From Saccharothrix sp. NRRL B-16348 (GTDB lineage: Bacteria; Actinomycetota; Actinomycetes; Mycobacteriales; Pseudonocardiaceae): a stretch of DNA of 64,000 nucleotides. Shown one piece after another: positions 34,285 to 42,821 of the stretch. The notes beneath the pieces are model-generated. The model did no database searches. It had not been told where the DNA came from and worked only from the letters and a program-made list of their open reading frames with translations. The stretch's first letter is position 1; each line of letters opens with the position of its first letter. The position numbers and the translations under genes were made by a program. The DNA lies in assembly GCF_001280085.1 (NCBI RefSeq), contig NZ_LGED01000202.1:21275-85274 (forward strand), written 5' to 3'.

Positions 34285-35705
34285 CGCAGTTCCCGCTTCA
34301 GCACCTTGCCCATGTCGTTGCGCGGCAACGCGTCCACGTACCGGACCACCCTCGGCCGCTTGTGCGGCGACAGCAGCCGGGCCACGTGGTCGCTCAGCAC
34401 CTCCGGCGCGGGCGGCTCCCCGTCCGCCACGACCCACGCCACCACCCGTTCGCCCAGGTCTTCGTCCGGCTCACCGGTCACCGCGACCTCGGCCACCGAC
34501 GGGTGCTCCAGCAGGGCGTTCTCGATCTCGCCCGCGCCGATCTTGTAGCCGCCGCTCTTGATCAGGTCCGTGGCGCGGCGGCCGACGATCCGCACGTACC
34601 CGTCCGGCTCGACCACGGCCAGGTCCCCGGTGCGGAACCAGCCGTCGCGGAACGCCTCACGCGTGGCGTCCGGCCGGTTCAGGTACTCCAGGAACAGGTT
34701 CGGCCCGCGCACCTCGATCTCACCGGGCTCGTCACCGACGCCCTTCACGTCGACCTCACCCGGCTGGTCGGCGACGACCCGCACCTCGACCCCGTCCAAC
34801 GGCAACCCCACCGTGCCGGGCCGCCGGTCGCCGTCCGCGCGGACGCTGGTGTTCATCAACGTCTCGGTCATCCCGTACCGCTCGACCACCCGCTGCCCGG
34901 TCAACCGCTCGATGCGCTCGTGCACCGCAGCCGGGAGCGCCGCGGATCCGGACACCAGCAGCCGCGCCTTCCCGAACGCCTCGGCGTGCTCCGGTTCGGC
35001 CGCGATCCGGTGGTACATGGTGGGCACGCCGAACAGCATCGTGCCGCCGTCGCGCAACGCCTCGGCGGCCTTCGCCACGCTGAACGACCCGAGGTGGTGC
35101 ACCGTCCCGCCCCGCCGCAACGGCCCGATCACCCCCACCCCCAGGCCGTGCACGTGGAACAGCGGCAGGCCGTGCACCACCACGTCGTCCTCGGTCCACG
35201 CCCACGCCTCGGCCAGCGCGTCGAGGTTCGTCGCCAACGCACGCCTCGGCAGCACCACACCTTTGGGTGGTCCTGTCGTGCCGCTCGTGTAGACGATCAA
35301 CGCGGGCGCCTCACCATCCGGCTCGGGCAGCTCCACCGCCTCACCGAACGGCAACTCGTCGTCGATGACCAACTCGGGCTCGCTGTCCGCGAGGATGTGC
35401 GCGAGCTCCCGCTCCCCGATCTTGGGGTTGAGCGGCACGACCGGCACACCGGCCAACAACGCCCCGACCACCACCACGCACGTCTCGGCCCTGACGTGCG
35501 CCCACACCGCCACCCGCCGCTTGCCCACCAACCCGTGCGCGACCTGACGCGCCTCACGCGCCAACTGCTCGTACGTCAACTCCCGCTGGGGGAACCGCAG
35601 CGCGACCTTGGCCGCTATCCCCGACCCAACCCCCAACGACGACGTCAACGACAACGACAACGACAACGACGACGACGACGACGAACCCAGCGCCGGCAGC
35701 AGCAT
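34281..35705 (-). CDS. AMP-dependent acyl-CoA ligase, malonyl-CoA synthetase (MatB)-like
   Basis: 474 residues of the ANL family: AMP-binding loop YTSGTTGPPKG, YGMTET, the hinge region RTGDLAVVEPDGYVRIVGR and the catalytic lysine in NDMGKVLKREL. Length and the short N-terminus suit MatB-type malonyl-CoA synthetases, which fits its overlap with a carboxyltransferase gene: both supply malonyl-type CoA units. Substrate choice cannot be read from sequence with confidence. The N-terminus carries a Ser/Leu run coded by a simple DNA repeat. ATG 35705 follows GGGGG directly. Confidence 0.85.
   Translation of the reverse strand: MLLPALGSSSSSSLSLSLSLTSSLGVGSGIAAKVALRFPQRELTYEQLAREARQVAHGLVGKRRVAVWAHVRAETCVVVVGALLAGVPVVPLNPKIGERELAHILADSEPELVIDDELPFGEAVELPEPDGEAPALIVYTSGTTGPPKGVVLPRRALATNLDALAEAWAWTEDDVVVHGLPLFHVHGLGVGVIGPLRRGGTVHHLGSFSVAKAAEALRDGGTMLFGVPTMYHRIAAEPEHAEAFGKARLLVSGSAALPAAVHERIERLTGQRVVERYGMTETLMNTSVRADGDRRPGTVGLPLDGVEVRVVADQPGEVDVKGVGDEPGEIEVRGPNLFLEYLNRPDATREAFRDGWFRTGDLAVVEPDGYVRIVGRRATDLIKSGGYKIGAGEIENALLEHPSVAEVAVTGEPDEDLGERVVAWVVADGEPPAPEVLSDHVARLLSPHKRPRVVRYVDALPRNDMGKVLKRELR
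35635..35684 (-). repeat. Simple sequence repeat in the ligase N-terminus
   Basis: CGA/ACGACA-type trinucleotide and hexanucleotide repeats code for a run of about 15 Ser and Leu residues at positions 8-22 of the ligase. Slippage would change length in steps of one or two residues without shifting the frame. Confidence 0.75.
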
Positions 35706-35739
35706 CCCCCTACAGTGACCGCCCTCACCCCCCGACGCA

Positions 35740-36045
35740 TCACAAGTGTGGTTCGAGCCACGCGATCAGGTGGATCTTCGGCCGAGCGCCCACGGTCTGT
35801 GCCACCAACCGGCCGTCCTTGTAGAGCTGGAGCGTGGGCGCGGACATGATCCGCTGGTCGCGCGCCGTGCGCGGGCTCGCGTCCATGTCCACCTTCAGCA
35901 CGGTCAAGTCCCCGCGCTCCCGGTCGATCTCGGCCAGCACCGGTTCCAGCATCCGGCACGGCCCGCACCAGTCGGCGCCGAACTCCACCAGCACGTTCCC
36001 GGCGGCCACGGCCCCGGTGAACTCGTCGTCGGTCAACGTCCGCAC
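35740..36045 (-). CDS. trxA: Thioredoxin
   Basis: 101-residue thioredoxin with the redox motif WCGPC (near residue 27), FGAD before it and the cis-proline SAPTLQLY. A cytosolic disulfide reductase fed by thioredoxin reductase encoded elsewhere. GTG 36045 has AGGAG 6 nt upstream, inside the end of the merR gene; the two overlap by 13 nt, so the regulator and thioredoxin are coupled. The next gene (ligase) starts 34 nt downstream. Probably a secondary thioredoxin rather than the housekeeping one beside trxB. Confidence 0.92.
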   Translation of the reverse strand: MRTLTDDEFTGAVAAGNVLVEFGADWCGPCRMLEPVLAEIDRERGDLTVLKVDMDASPRTARDQRIMSAPTLQLYKDGRLVAQTVGARPKIHLIAWLEPHL

Positions 36046-36404
36046 GGCCTGCTCCTCTGCTCGGCTTCCTCGAGTTGCGCGCGCACCTGGTCCCGCACGG
36101 CGTGCAGCCGGGTGATGCAGTCGTCCAGCTCGGCCAGCTTGCGCCGGTACACCTCGACGGACGCCGCGCAGGCGTCGCCGGTGGTGTGCCCGTCGCGCAG
36201 GCACTGCACGAACGGCCGGGTGTCCTCCAGGGCGAACCCGATGCCGGTGAGCGAGCGGATCTCGTGCACCAGCCTCAGGTCGTCCTCGTCGTACTCCCGC
36301 TGACCGTTCGCCGCGCGGCGCGCGGGCAGCAGGCCGAGGGACTCGTAGTAGCGCAGCGCGCGGGTGGTCGTGCCACCCCGCCGTGCCAGTTCTCCGATGC
36401 GCAC
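36033..36404 (-). CDS. MerR-family regulator of the thioredoxin operon
   Basis: 123 residues: N-terminal MerR winged helix (VRIGELARRGGTTTRALRYYESLGLL), a coiled-coil dimer helix and three cysteines in the effector region (C in FVQCLRDGH, GDACAAS, DDCITRL). The spacing suggests metal or redox sensing, which fits the downstream thioredoxin. GTG 36404 is preferred over ATG 36452 because GGAGG (36413-36417) precedes it and the family starts at VRIGEL. A perfect palindrome, GTTGACGTCAAC, lies about 22 nt upstream, consistent with autoregulation. Confidence 0.85.
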   Translation of the reverse strand: MRIGELARRGGTTTRALRYYESLGLLPARRAANGQREYDEDDLRLVHEIRSLTGIGFALEDTRPFVQCLRDGHTTGDACAASVEVYRRKLAELDDCITRLHAVRDQVRAQLEEAEQRSRPCGR

Positions 36405-36420
36405 GTGCCGATCCTCCGAC

Positions 36421-36437
36421 TTGACGTTGACGTCAAC
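36421..36437. promoter_or_regulatory. Palindrome between merR and tsaB, probable MerR operator
   Basis: TTGACGTTGACGTCAAC contains the perfect 12-bp palindrome GTTGACGTCAAC (36426-36437). MerR proteins usually bind such dyads inside the spacer of their own promoter. It sits between the divergent merR and tsaB genes and could affect both. Confidence 0.55.
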
Positions 36438-36475
36438 ACAAGTGTGGTTCACGCCACCCGATACTCTTGTCAGTT

Positions 36476-37162
36476 GTGCTAGTGCTCGCCTTGGACACCG
36501 CCACCCCCGCCGTCACGGCCGGTGTCGTCGAACTGACGCCCGGCGCACCTCCCCGCCTGCTCGCCCAGCGGGTGACGGTGAACGCGAAGGCGCACGGTGA
36601 GCTGCTCACACCGCACCTGCAAGCGGCGTTGGCGGAGGCCGGTCACCGGCTCTCCGACCTCGACGCGATCGTGTGCGGCTCGGGTCCCGGCCCGTTCACC
36701 GGGCTGCGCGTCGGCCTGGTCACCGCCGCCGCCCTCGGCCAGGCGCTCAACCGGCCCGTCTACCCCGTGCCGACGCCGGACGCCGTCGCGCTGGACGCCG
36801 CCACCGGCAAGCCGCTGCTCGTGGCGACCGACGCGCGCCGCAAGGAGGTGTACTGGGCGGCCTACGACGCGGCCGGCCGGCGCACCGACGGGCCGCACGT
36901 GGACCGGCCGGCCGACCTGGTCGCGAAGCTGCCCGCGGTGCGGCCCGCCGTGGTCGAGGCGGCCGGCGAGGGCGCGGAGCTGTACGCCGACGTGATCGGG
37001 CTCCCGGTGGTCGCGGCGCGCTACCCGTCACCGGTGTCCCTGGTCGCGGTCGCGGCCGAGGAGCTGCTGGCCGGCGCGCGTCCCGCCGCGCTGACCCCTC
37101 TCTACCTGCGGCGTCCCGACGCCGTGGAGCCGGTCGGCCGCAAGCGGGTGACCAAGGCGTGA
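36476..37162 (+). CDS. tsaB: tRNA t6A37 biosynthesis protein TsaB
   Basis: Non-catalytic ASKHA-fold partner that dimerises with TsaD in t6A synthesis. About 228 residues: VLALDTATPAVTAGV start, GSGPGPFTGLRVG and ATDARRKEVYWAAY. GTG 36476 is chosen; TTG 36467 would add three residues. No ribosome binding site is seen, while TACTCT (36462-36467) is 8 nt upstream, the same arrangement as at glmS, so the transcript may be leaderless. The stop overlaps rimI by 4 nt. Confidence 0.95.
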   Translation: MLVLALDTATPAVTAGVVELTPGAPPRLLAQRVTVNAKAHGELLTPHLQAALAEAGHRLSDLDAIVCGSGPGPFTGLRVGLVTAAALGQALNRPVYPVPTPDAVALDAATGKPLLVATDARRKEVYWAAYDAAGRRTDGPHVDRPADLVAKLPAVRPAVVEAAGEGAELYADVIGLPVVAARYPSPVSLVAVAAEELLAGARPAALTPLYLRRPDAVEPVGRKRVTKA

Positions 37163-37617
37163 GCTCGGGCACCGTCACGATCGCACCGCTGCGCCGCCAG
37201 GACGCGGTCCGGTGCGCGCAGATCGAGCGGGAGCTGTTCCCGGGCGACGACCCGTGGAGCGCGAACGCCTTCCGCAGCGAGCTCGACAACGGCAACTTCT
37301 ACGTCGGCGCGTACGTCGGCGACGTGCTGATCGGGTACGCGGGGCTCGGTCTCGGCGACTTCGAGGCCAGCGTGCACACCATCGCCGTCGTCGCCGACTA
37401 CCAGGGCGGCGGCGTCGGCAAGACCCTGCTGCGCGCCCTGCTCGCCAAGGCCGACGAGGACGGGCTGCCGGTGTTCCTGGAGGTCCGCACGGACAACGCG
37501 CGGGCGATCGGCCTCTACCAGGCGCACGGCTTCGAGCAGCTCGGCCTGCGCCGCCGCTACTACCAGCCGTCGGGCGCCGACGCGTACACGATGGGAAGGC
37601 CCGCGAACCGTGACTGA
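37159..37617 (+). CDS. rimI: Ribosomal protein S18 alanine N-acetyltransferase RimI
   Basis: 152-residue GNAT acetyltransferase. Motif A ([19 protein letters not shown]) binds acetyl-CoA, and [13 protein letters not shown] is motif B. RimI acetylates the N-terminal alanine of S18 and is commonly located between tsaB and tsaD in actinobacteria. GTG 37159 overlaps the tsaB stop by 4 nt; the 3' end overlaps tsaD by 8 nt, so the trio is one coupled operon. Confidence 0.94.
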   Translation: MSSGTVTIAPLRRQDAVRCAQIERELFPGDDPWSANAFRSELDNGNFYVGAYVGDVLIGYAGLGLGDFEASVHTIAVVADYQGGGVGKTLLRALLAKADEDGLPVFLEVRTDNARAIGLYQAHGFEQLGLRRRYYQPSGADAYTMGRPANRD

Positions 37618-38662
37618 CCGGCTCATCCTCGGTATCGAGAGCTCGTGCGACGAGACGGGCGTCGGCATCGTCCGGCTCGGCCCGGACGGGTCGATGGAAC
37701 TGCTCGCCGACGAGGTCGCGTCCAGCGTCGAGGAGCACGCCCGCTTCGGCGGCGTCGTGCCCGAGGTCGCGTCCCGCGCGCACCTGGAGGCGATGGTGCC
37801 GACCATGCGCCGTGCCGTGGAGAAGGCCGGGATCGAGCTGCGCGACGTGCACTCCATCGCGGTCACCGCCGGTCCCGGGTTGGCGGGCGCCCTGCTGGTC
37901 GGCGTGTCGGCGGCGAAGGCGTACGCGGCGGCGTTGGACAAGCCGCTCTACGGCGTCAACCACCTGGCCGGGCACGTCGCCGCGGACACCCTCCAGCACG
38001 GCCCGCTGCCGAAGCGGTGCCTGGCGCTGCTGGTGTCGGGCGGGCACTCGCAGCTGCTGCTGATCGAGGGCCTGGCGGAGAAGATCACCGAGATCGGGTC
38101 GACCGTGGACGACGCGGCGGGCGAGGCGTACGACAAGGTGGCCCGGCTGCTCGACCTGCCCTACCCGGGTGGTCCGCCGATCGACAAGCTCGCCAAGCAG
38201 GGCAACGGGTGCGCGATCGCGTTCCCGCGCGGGCTGACCGGGCCGCGTGACGCGAAGTACGACTTCTCGTTCTCCGGCTTGAAGACGTCCGTCGCCCGGT
38301 GGGTCGAGAAGCAGGAACGCGCCGGCGAGGAGATCCCGCTGGCCGACGTCGCCGCGTCGTTCCAGGAGGCGGTGGCGGACGTGCTGACCGCCAAGGCGAT
38401 CCGGGCGTGCAAGGACCTGGCCGTGGACACGCTGGTGATCTCCGGCGGCGTGGCGGCGAACTCGCGCCTGTCGAGCCTCGCGGCCGAGCGCTGCGCCGAG
38501 GCGGGCATCGAGCTGCGCGTCCCGCGTCCCCGGCTGTGCACCGACAACGGCGCGATGATCGCCGCCCTCGGCGCCCACCTGGTGGCCGCCGGCGCCAAGC
38601 CCTCCGCCTTCGACCTCTCCACCACCCCCGGCCTCCCGGTGAGCACCATCCAAATCCTCTGA
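37610..38662 (+). CDS. tsaD: tRNA N6-adenosine threonylcarbamoyltransferase TsaD
   Basis: Catalytic subunit that transfers the threonylcarbamoyl group to A37. 350 residues: start [11 protein letters not shown], metal-binding histidines in VNHLAGH (near 118), [18 protein letters not shown] and the acid in [12 protein letters not shown]. Essential in most bacteria. GTG 37610 overlaps rimI by 8 nt. A complex of 22-bp repeats in both orientations lies immediately after the stop and may terminate transcription. Confidence 0.97.
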   Translation: MTDRLILGIESSCDETGVGIVRLGPDGSMELLADEVASSVEEHARFGGVVPEVASRAHLEAMVPTMRRAVEKAGIELRDVHSIAVTAGPGLAGALLVGVSAAKAYAAALDKPLYGVNHLAGHVAADTLQHGPLPKRCLALLVSGGHSQLLLIEGLAEKITEIGSTVDDAAGEAYDKVARLLDLPYPGGPPIDKLAKQGNGCAIAFPRGLTGPRDAKYDFSFSGLKTSVARWVEKQERAGEEIPLADVAASFQEAVADVLTAKAIRACKDLAVDTLVISGGVAANSRLSSLAAERCAEAGIELRVPRPRLCTDNGAMIAALGAHLVAAGAKPSAFDLSTTPGLPVSTIQIL

Positions 38663-38665
38663 CCC

Positions 38666-38856
38666 CCGCGCGTGTCGAACCTCCAGGTCCCGCGTGTCGA
38701 ACACTCAGGACCCCCGAGTTCCACGTTCGCGTCGGCCCACGTCGGACCTGAGCGTTGAATTCGGGCTACCTGAACGTTCGACACGCGCGACCTGAGCGTT
38801 CGACACGCGCGACCTGAGCGTTCGACACGCGGGACTTGGGCGTTCGACACGCGCGA
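38666..38856. repeat. 22-bp repeat array 2, with inverted and direct units
   Basis: Two units in reverse orientation (38666-38687, 38688-38709), a degenerate 37-nt link, then five direct units (38747-38768, the diverged GTTGAATTC type, and four with core CGTTCGACACGCG at 38769, 38791, 38813 and 38835). All are 22 bp. The reverse unit at 38688 pairs with the direct unit at 38813 at 21 of 22 positions, so the array can fold into strong hairpins. It lies between the converging tsaD and SARP 5 genes. Related to array 1 at 29903-30034. Confidence 0.9.
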
Positions 38857-38858
38857 GG

Positions 38859-41855
38859 CTAGAACGTCACGTCGAGGCCTTCGGCGTGGCCGGAGGCGAA
38901 CGCGGCGGCGTAGGACTCAGCGCCCAGCACGGCACGCGCGGCGGCGGCGATCCGGTCCACGTCACCCCGTTCACCCGCCGGCAGCGGCACGCCCACGGAC
39001 GCACGCGCCGCCGTCGCCGCACCCAACAGCCGTGCCGCCGTGACCGCGTCACCCGCCAACGCCCGAGCGCCCGCCACCCCCTCCAACGCCAACGCGATCG
39101 CCCGCGGGTCGCCCACCTGCCGCGCCAGCGCCAACCCCTCCTCCTGCAACTCCGCCGCCCGCGCCGCGTCACCCCGCAGCTCGGCCACGAACCCCAGCTC
39201 CGCCAGCACCAACGTCGCACCGGCCTCGAACCCGACCTGCCGGTGCCACGACCGCAGCCGCTCCCAGTGCGCCTCCGCCGCGTCCAGCCGCCCCTCCCGC
39301 CGCGCGCCCAGCGCCAACCCCGTCTCCGCGTACACCTCACCCGGCGAGAACCCGTGCTCCGCCGCCGTCCGACGTGCCTGTTCGTGCAGCTCACGCGCCT
39401 TCGCGTAGTCACCGACCGTCAACGCGACCCGCCCCAGCCACGACAGCTTGTACGACACCTCCGGCCACGACCGCAGCTCCTCCGCCACCCGCAGCCCGTC
39501 CCGGTGCACGGCCTCCGCCCGCACGTAGTCACCGGACAGCTGCGCGAGCACCCCCAGCCCGAACGACGCCTTCAACTGCCCCCACCGCTCACCCGACGAC
39601 GCGAACAGCTCGGCGGACCGCGAGGCCGACGCCCGCGCCTCCTCGACCGAACCCCGGGCGAGGGCCTGGCTCACCCGGTCGCTGTGCGCGGCGGCCACGC
39701 CCCACTCGTCACCCAGCTCCTCGAACGCCTCCAGCGCCTGCCCGGTCAACTTCTCGCCGGACGGCATGTCCCCGACGGTCGACAGCACGTACCCCAGGAA
39801 CCACCGGGCCCGCGCCTGTTCCAGCCGATCCGCGATCTCCGCCGTCCCCGAGATCGCGGACGGTTCCGCCGCCTCGCCGAGCAGCACCCCGAACCCGGCC
39901 CGCCACGCCACCGTCACCGGATCGGTCGCGGTCATCAGCCGCCGACCTTCCCGCAGCCGCCCGCGCAGGAACCAGTACCAGGTCAACGCGCACGTCAGCC
40001 GTGCCGCGTCGGCCGGTCCCAACGCGTCGTGCGCGGCACGCAGGTTCGCCGTGTCGGCGTCCAGCCGTTCCAACCAAACCAACTGCCCCGCCTCGCGCAG
40101 CTCGGGATCCGCGCGTTCGGCCAACGCCAGGTAGAACGCCGCGTGCCGGGCGCGCACCCGGTCGAGCTCGCCCGCCTCGCGCAGCCGTTCCCGCCCGTAG
40201 TCGGCGACCGACTCGAGCAGCCGGAACCGCGGCTCACCGGTGTGCTCGGGCGCGACCACGAGCGACCGGTCGACCAGCCTGGTCAGCACCTCCGACACCT
40301 CGTCGGCCGCCACACCGCCACCCGCGCACACGGCCTCGGCGGCGTCCAACGCGCACCCGTCCACGTGCGCGGACAGCCGGCGCAGCACGATCCGCTCGGC
40401 GTCACCGAGCAGGTCCCAGCTCCAGTCGATCATCGCGCGCAACGTCCGCTGCCGGGCGGGCGCGTCCCGGTGCCCGGTGGCGAGCAGCCGGAACCGGTCG
40501 TCCAGCCGGTCGAGCAGGGCCGTCACGCCCAACCCGCGCACCCGCGTCGCGGCCAGCTCCACCGCCAGCGGCAGCCCGTCGAGCCGGCGGCAGATCGCCT
40601 CGACCACCGGCAGGTTGTCCGGCGTCACCGTGAAACCGGGCGCGGCCGCGGCAGCGCGCGCCGCGAACAACGTGACCGCGTCCGAGAGGTCCAACGGCGG
40701 CACGGCCCACACCACCTCGAACGCCAACCCGAGCGGTTCCTGGCTGGTGGCGAGCACGCGCAGCCCCGGCACGGCCCGCAGCAGCCGGGAGACCAGCGCG
40801 GCGACCGGCTCGACCAGCCGCTCGCAGTTGTCCAGCACCAGCAGCACCTCACGGCCGCGCAACGCCTCCACCAGCGCCGTCCCGGACGCGTCCTCGCGCA
40901 CGCCGAGCGCGTCGGCCACCGCGCTCACCACCTGCTCGGCCCGGCCGACACCGGCCAGTTCGACCAGCCACACCCCGTCCGGGACCGACACGCGCCGCGC
41001 GACCTCCAGGGCCAGGCTGGTCTTGCCGACCCCGCCGGGACCGGTGAGCGTCACCAGCCGCGCGTCGCGGGGCAGGTCGCACAGGTCCCGCACCGCCTGG
41101 TCCCGGCCGACCAGCTCCGTCACGGGCACCGGCAGGTTCGTGCGGGCGACCGGCCCGAGCTCGTGGTTCAGGATCGCCTGGTGCAGCGCGGCCAGCTCGG
41201 GGCCGGGCTCCAGCCCCTGCTCCTCGGCCAGCAGCCGGCGCAGCTCGGCGTAGCTCTCCAACGCCTCGACCTGCCGCCCGGCCCGGTAGAGGGCGCGCAT
41301 GTGCAGTCCGCGCAAGCGTTCGCGCAACGGGTGCCGCGCCACCTCGGCAGCCAGGTCCACCTCGACCGCCGGCTCCGCCTCGCCCGTCCCGGCGAACTCC
41401 TCCAGCGCGGCCAACCGCTCCTCGGCCCACCGCGCGACCACCGGCGCCAGGAACGGCGCGTCCGCGAACTCCGCCAGCGGCTCGCCGCGCCACAGCGCCA
41501 ACGCCTCGCCGAACCGACCGCGCGCCACCAGCTCCCGGAACCGCAGCACGTCCAAAGTGGACGGATCGACCCGCAGCGCGTACCCGGCGGGCCCGTGCGC
41601 GACCAGCCCGCGCGCACCCGGTTCGGCCGCCTCCAACGCCCGCCGCAGCTGCGAGACCTTGGTCTGCAACGTGTTCACCGGGTTGCCGGGCGGCTCGTCG
41701 CCCCACAGGTCGAACGCCAACCGGTCCGCCGACACGGGCCGCCCCTCGTGCGCGAGGAGGTCCGCGAGCAGCAGCCGGACCTTGACCTCGGGCACCCGGA
41801 CCGCCTCACCGCCCGCCGTCCACACCCCGAGCGGCCCCAACACCCCGAATCTCAC
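38859..41855 (-). CDS. AfsR/SARP-type regulator 5 (BTAD, AAA/NB-ARC, TPR)
   Basis: 998 residues, minus strand. N-terminal winged helix/BTAD (VRFGVLGPLGVWTAGG, about 1-245), an ATPase module (P-loop GPGGVGKT near 285; LLVLDN), the winged region ending near 600, and C-terminal TPRs. It is a different sub-branch from the array at 3934-14877: the ATPase reads TLTGPGGVGKTSLALEVA rather than GKTALAVHW. GTG 41855 is the family start; no clear ribosome binding site. It diverges from an imine-reductase-like gene across 105 nt that contain an 11-bp direct repeat, a likely binding site. Confidence 0.88.
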   Translation of the reverse strand: MRFGVLGPLGVWTAGGEAVRVPEVKVRLLLADLLAHEGRPVSADRLAFDLWGDEPPGNPVNTLQTKVSQLRRALEAAEPGARGLVAHGPAGYALRVDPSTLDVLRFRELVARGRFGEALALWRGEPLAEFADAPFLAPVVARWAEERLAALEEFAGTGEAEPAVEVDLAAEVARHPLRERLRGLHMRALYRAGRQVEALESYAELRRLLAEEQGLEPGPELAALHQAILNHELGPVARTNLPVPVTELVGRDQAVRDLCDLPRDARLVTLTGPGGVGKTSLALEVARRVSVPDGVWLVELAGVGRAEQVVSAVADALGVREDASGTALVEALRGREVLLVLDNCERLVEPVAALVSRLLRAVPGLRVLATSQEPLGLAFEVVWAVPPLDLSDAVTLFAARAAAAAPGFTVTPDNLPVVEAICRRLDGLPLAVELAATRVRGLGVTALLDRLDDRFRLLATGHRDAPARQRTLRAMIDWSWDLLGDAERIVLRRLSAHVDGCALDAAEAVCAGGGVAADEVSEVLTRLVDRSLVVAPEHTGEPRFRLLESVADYGRERLREAGELDRVRARHAAFYLALAERADPELREAGQLVWLERLDADTANLRAAHDALGPADAARLTCALTWYWFLRGRLREGRRLMTATDPVTVAWRAGFGVLLGEAAEPSAISGTAEIADRLEQARARWFLGYVLSTVGDMPSGEKLTGQALEAFEELGDEWGVAAAHSDRVSQALARGSVEEARASASRSAELFASSGERWGQLKASFGLGVLAQLSGDYVRAEAVHRDGLRVAEELRSWPEVSYKLSWLGRVALTVGDYAKARELHEQARRTAAEHGFSPGEVYAETGLALGARREGRLDAAEAHWERLRSWHRQVGFEAGATLVLAELGFVAELRGDAARAAELQEEGLALARQVGDPRAIALALEGVAGARALAGDAVTAARLLGAATAARASVGVPLPAGERGDVDRIAAAARAVLGAESYAAAFASGHAEGLDVTF

Positions 41856-41885
41856 GCCCGGACCGTAACCGGCCCACCCCCAGCC

Positions 41886-41911
41886 GACCCGCAGCGGACC
41901 CGCAGCGGACC
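41886..41911. promoter_or_regulatory. 11-bp direct repeat between SARP 5 and the reductase, candidate SARP box
   Basis: GACCCGCAGCG occurs twice without gap (41886-41896, 41897-41907) and a third partial GACC follows. SARPs bind direct repeats with 11-bp (one helical turn) periodicity. The site lies 30 nt upstream of the SARP start and 50 nt upstream of the reductase start. Confidence 0.45.
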
Positions 41912-41960
41912 GTGCGCGCCACCGGCCACCGTGGAACTCACACGAAGGAGTGAGGAACAC

Positions 41961-42821
41961 ATGACCGACAAGACCCCGTTGACCGTGATCGGCCTCGGCC
42001 CGATGGGCCAGGCCATGGTGAGCCGGTTCCTCGACGCAGGCCACCCGACCACGGTCTGGAACCGCACGCCCGCCCGTGCCGACGCCGTCGTCGCCCGAGG
42101 CGCCGTGCGCGCCGCCACCGCCGCCGACGCCGTGGCCGCGAACCGGCTCGTCATCCTGAGCCTCACCGACTACGCCGCCATGTACGACATCCTCGGCGAC
42201 GCCGACCTCGCCGGCCGCGTCGTCGTCAACCTCAGCTCCGAGACGCCGGACGAGACCCTCAAGGCCGCCGCCTGGCTCGCCGAACGGGGCGCGGAGCTGC
42301 TGGTCGGCGGCATCATGGCGAACGCGGAGATGGTCGGCCACCCGGACGCGTACGTCTTCTACAGCGGACCGCGCGAGGTGTTCGACCGGCACGCCGGCAC
42401 GCTCGCGGTGATCGGCAGGCCCGACTACATGGGCGAGGACCACACCCTCGCCCAGCTGCTCTACCAGGCGCAGCTGGACGTCTTCCTCACCTCCATGACC
42501 GCGATGCTGCACGGCATCGCGCTGGCCAGGTCGGCGGGCGTCACGGCCGAGCGGTTCGCGCCCTACCTCGCCGACAACGTCTCCACGCTGTCGCTGTACG
42601 TGTCGGAGATGGCGAAGCACGTCGACTCCGGCGAGCACCCCGGCGACCTGGCCAACGTGACCATGATGGGCGCCACGGCGGCGCACGTCCTGGGCGCGAC
42701 CGAGGCCGCCGGGATCGACGCCGAGCTGCCCAGGGCGGTGAAGTCCCTCTACGACCGCGCCATCGCGGCGGGGCACGGCAAGGACAGCTTCACCGCCCTG
42801 GTCAACGTCATCCGGGACTGA
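41961..42821 (+). CDS. NAD(P)-dependent reductase, imine reductase / 3-hydroxyisobutyrate dehydrogenase-like
   Basis: 286 residues. Rossmann domain with GLGPMG (near 10-16) and NRTPARAD for NADPH preference, then an all-helical C-terminal domain (YQAQLDVFLTSMTAMLHG) in the style of imine reductases, lacking the conserved catalytic lysine/asparagine set of true hydroxyacid dehydrogenases as far as I can see. Substrate unknown. AGGAG and GAGGA boxes lie upstream of ATG 41961. It is divergent from SARP 5 and may be its target. The stop abuts the phoD stop with no gap. Confidence 0.82.
   Translation: MTDKTPLTVIGLGPMGQAMVSRFLDAGHPTTVWNRTPARADAVVARGAVRAATAADAVAANRLVILSLTDYAAMYDILGDADLAGRVVVNLSSETPDETLKAAAWLAERGAELLVGGIMANAEMVGHPDAYVFYSGPREVFDRHAGTLAVIGRPDYMGEDHTLAQLLYQAQLDVFLTSMTAMLHGIALARSAGVTAERFAPYLADNVSTLSLYVSEMAKHVDSGEHPGDLANVTMMGATAAHVLGATEAAGIDAELPRAVKSLYDRAIAAGHGKDSFTALVNVIRD

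Noticed and set aside
29903..38856. 22-bp repeats as CRISPR arrays
   Set aside because: Units abut without unique spacers, drift in sequence, and no cas genes are present.
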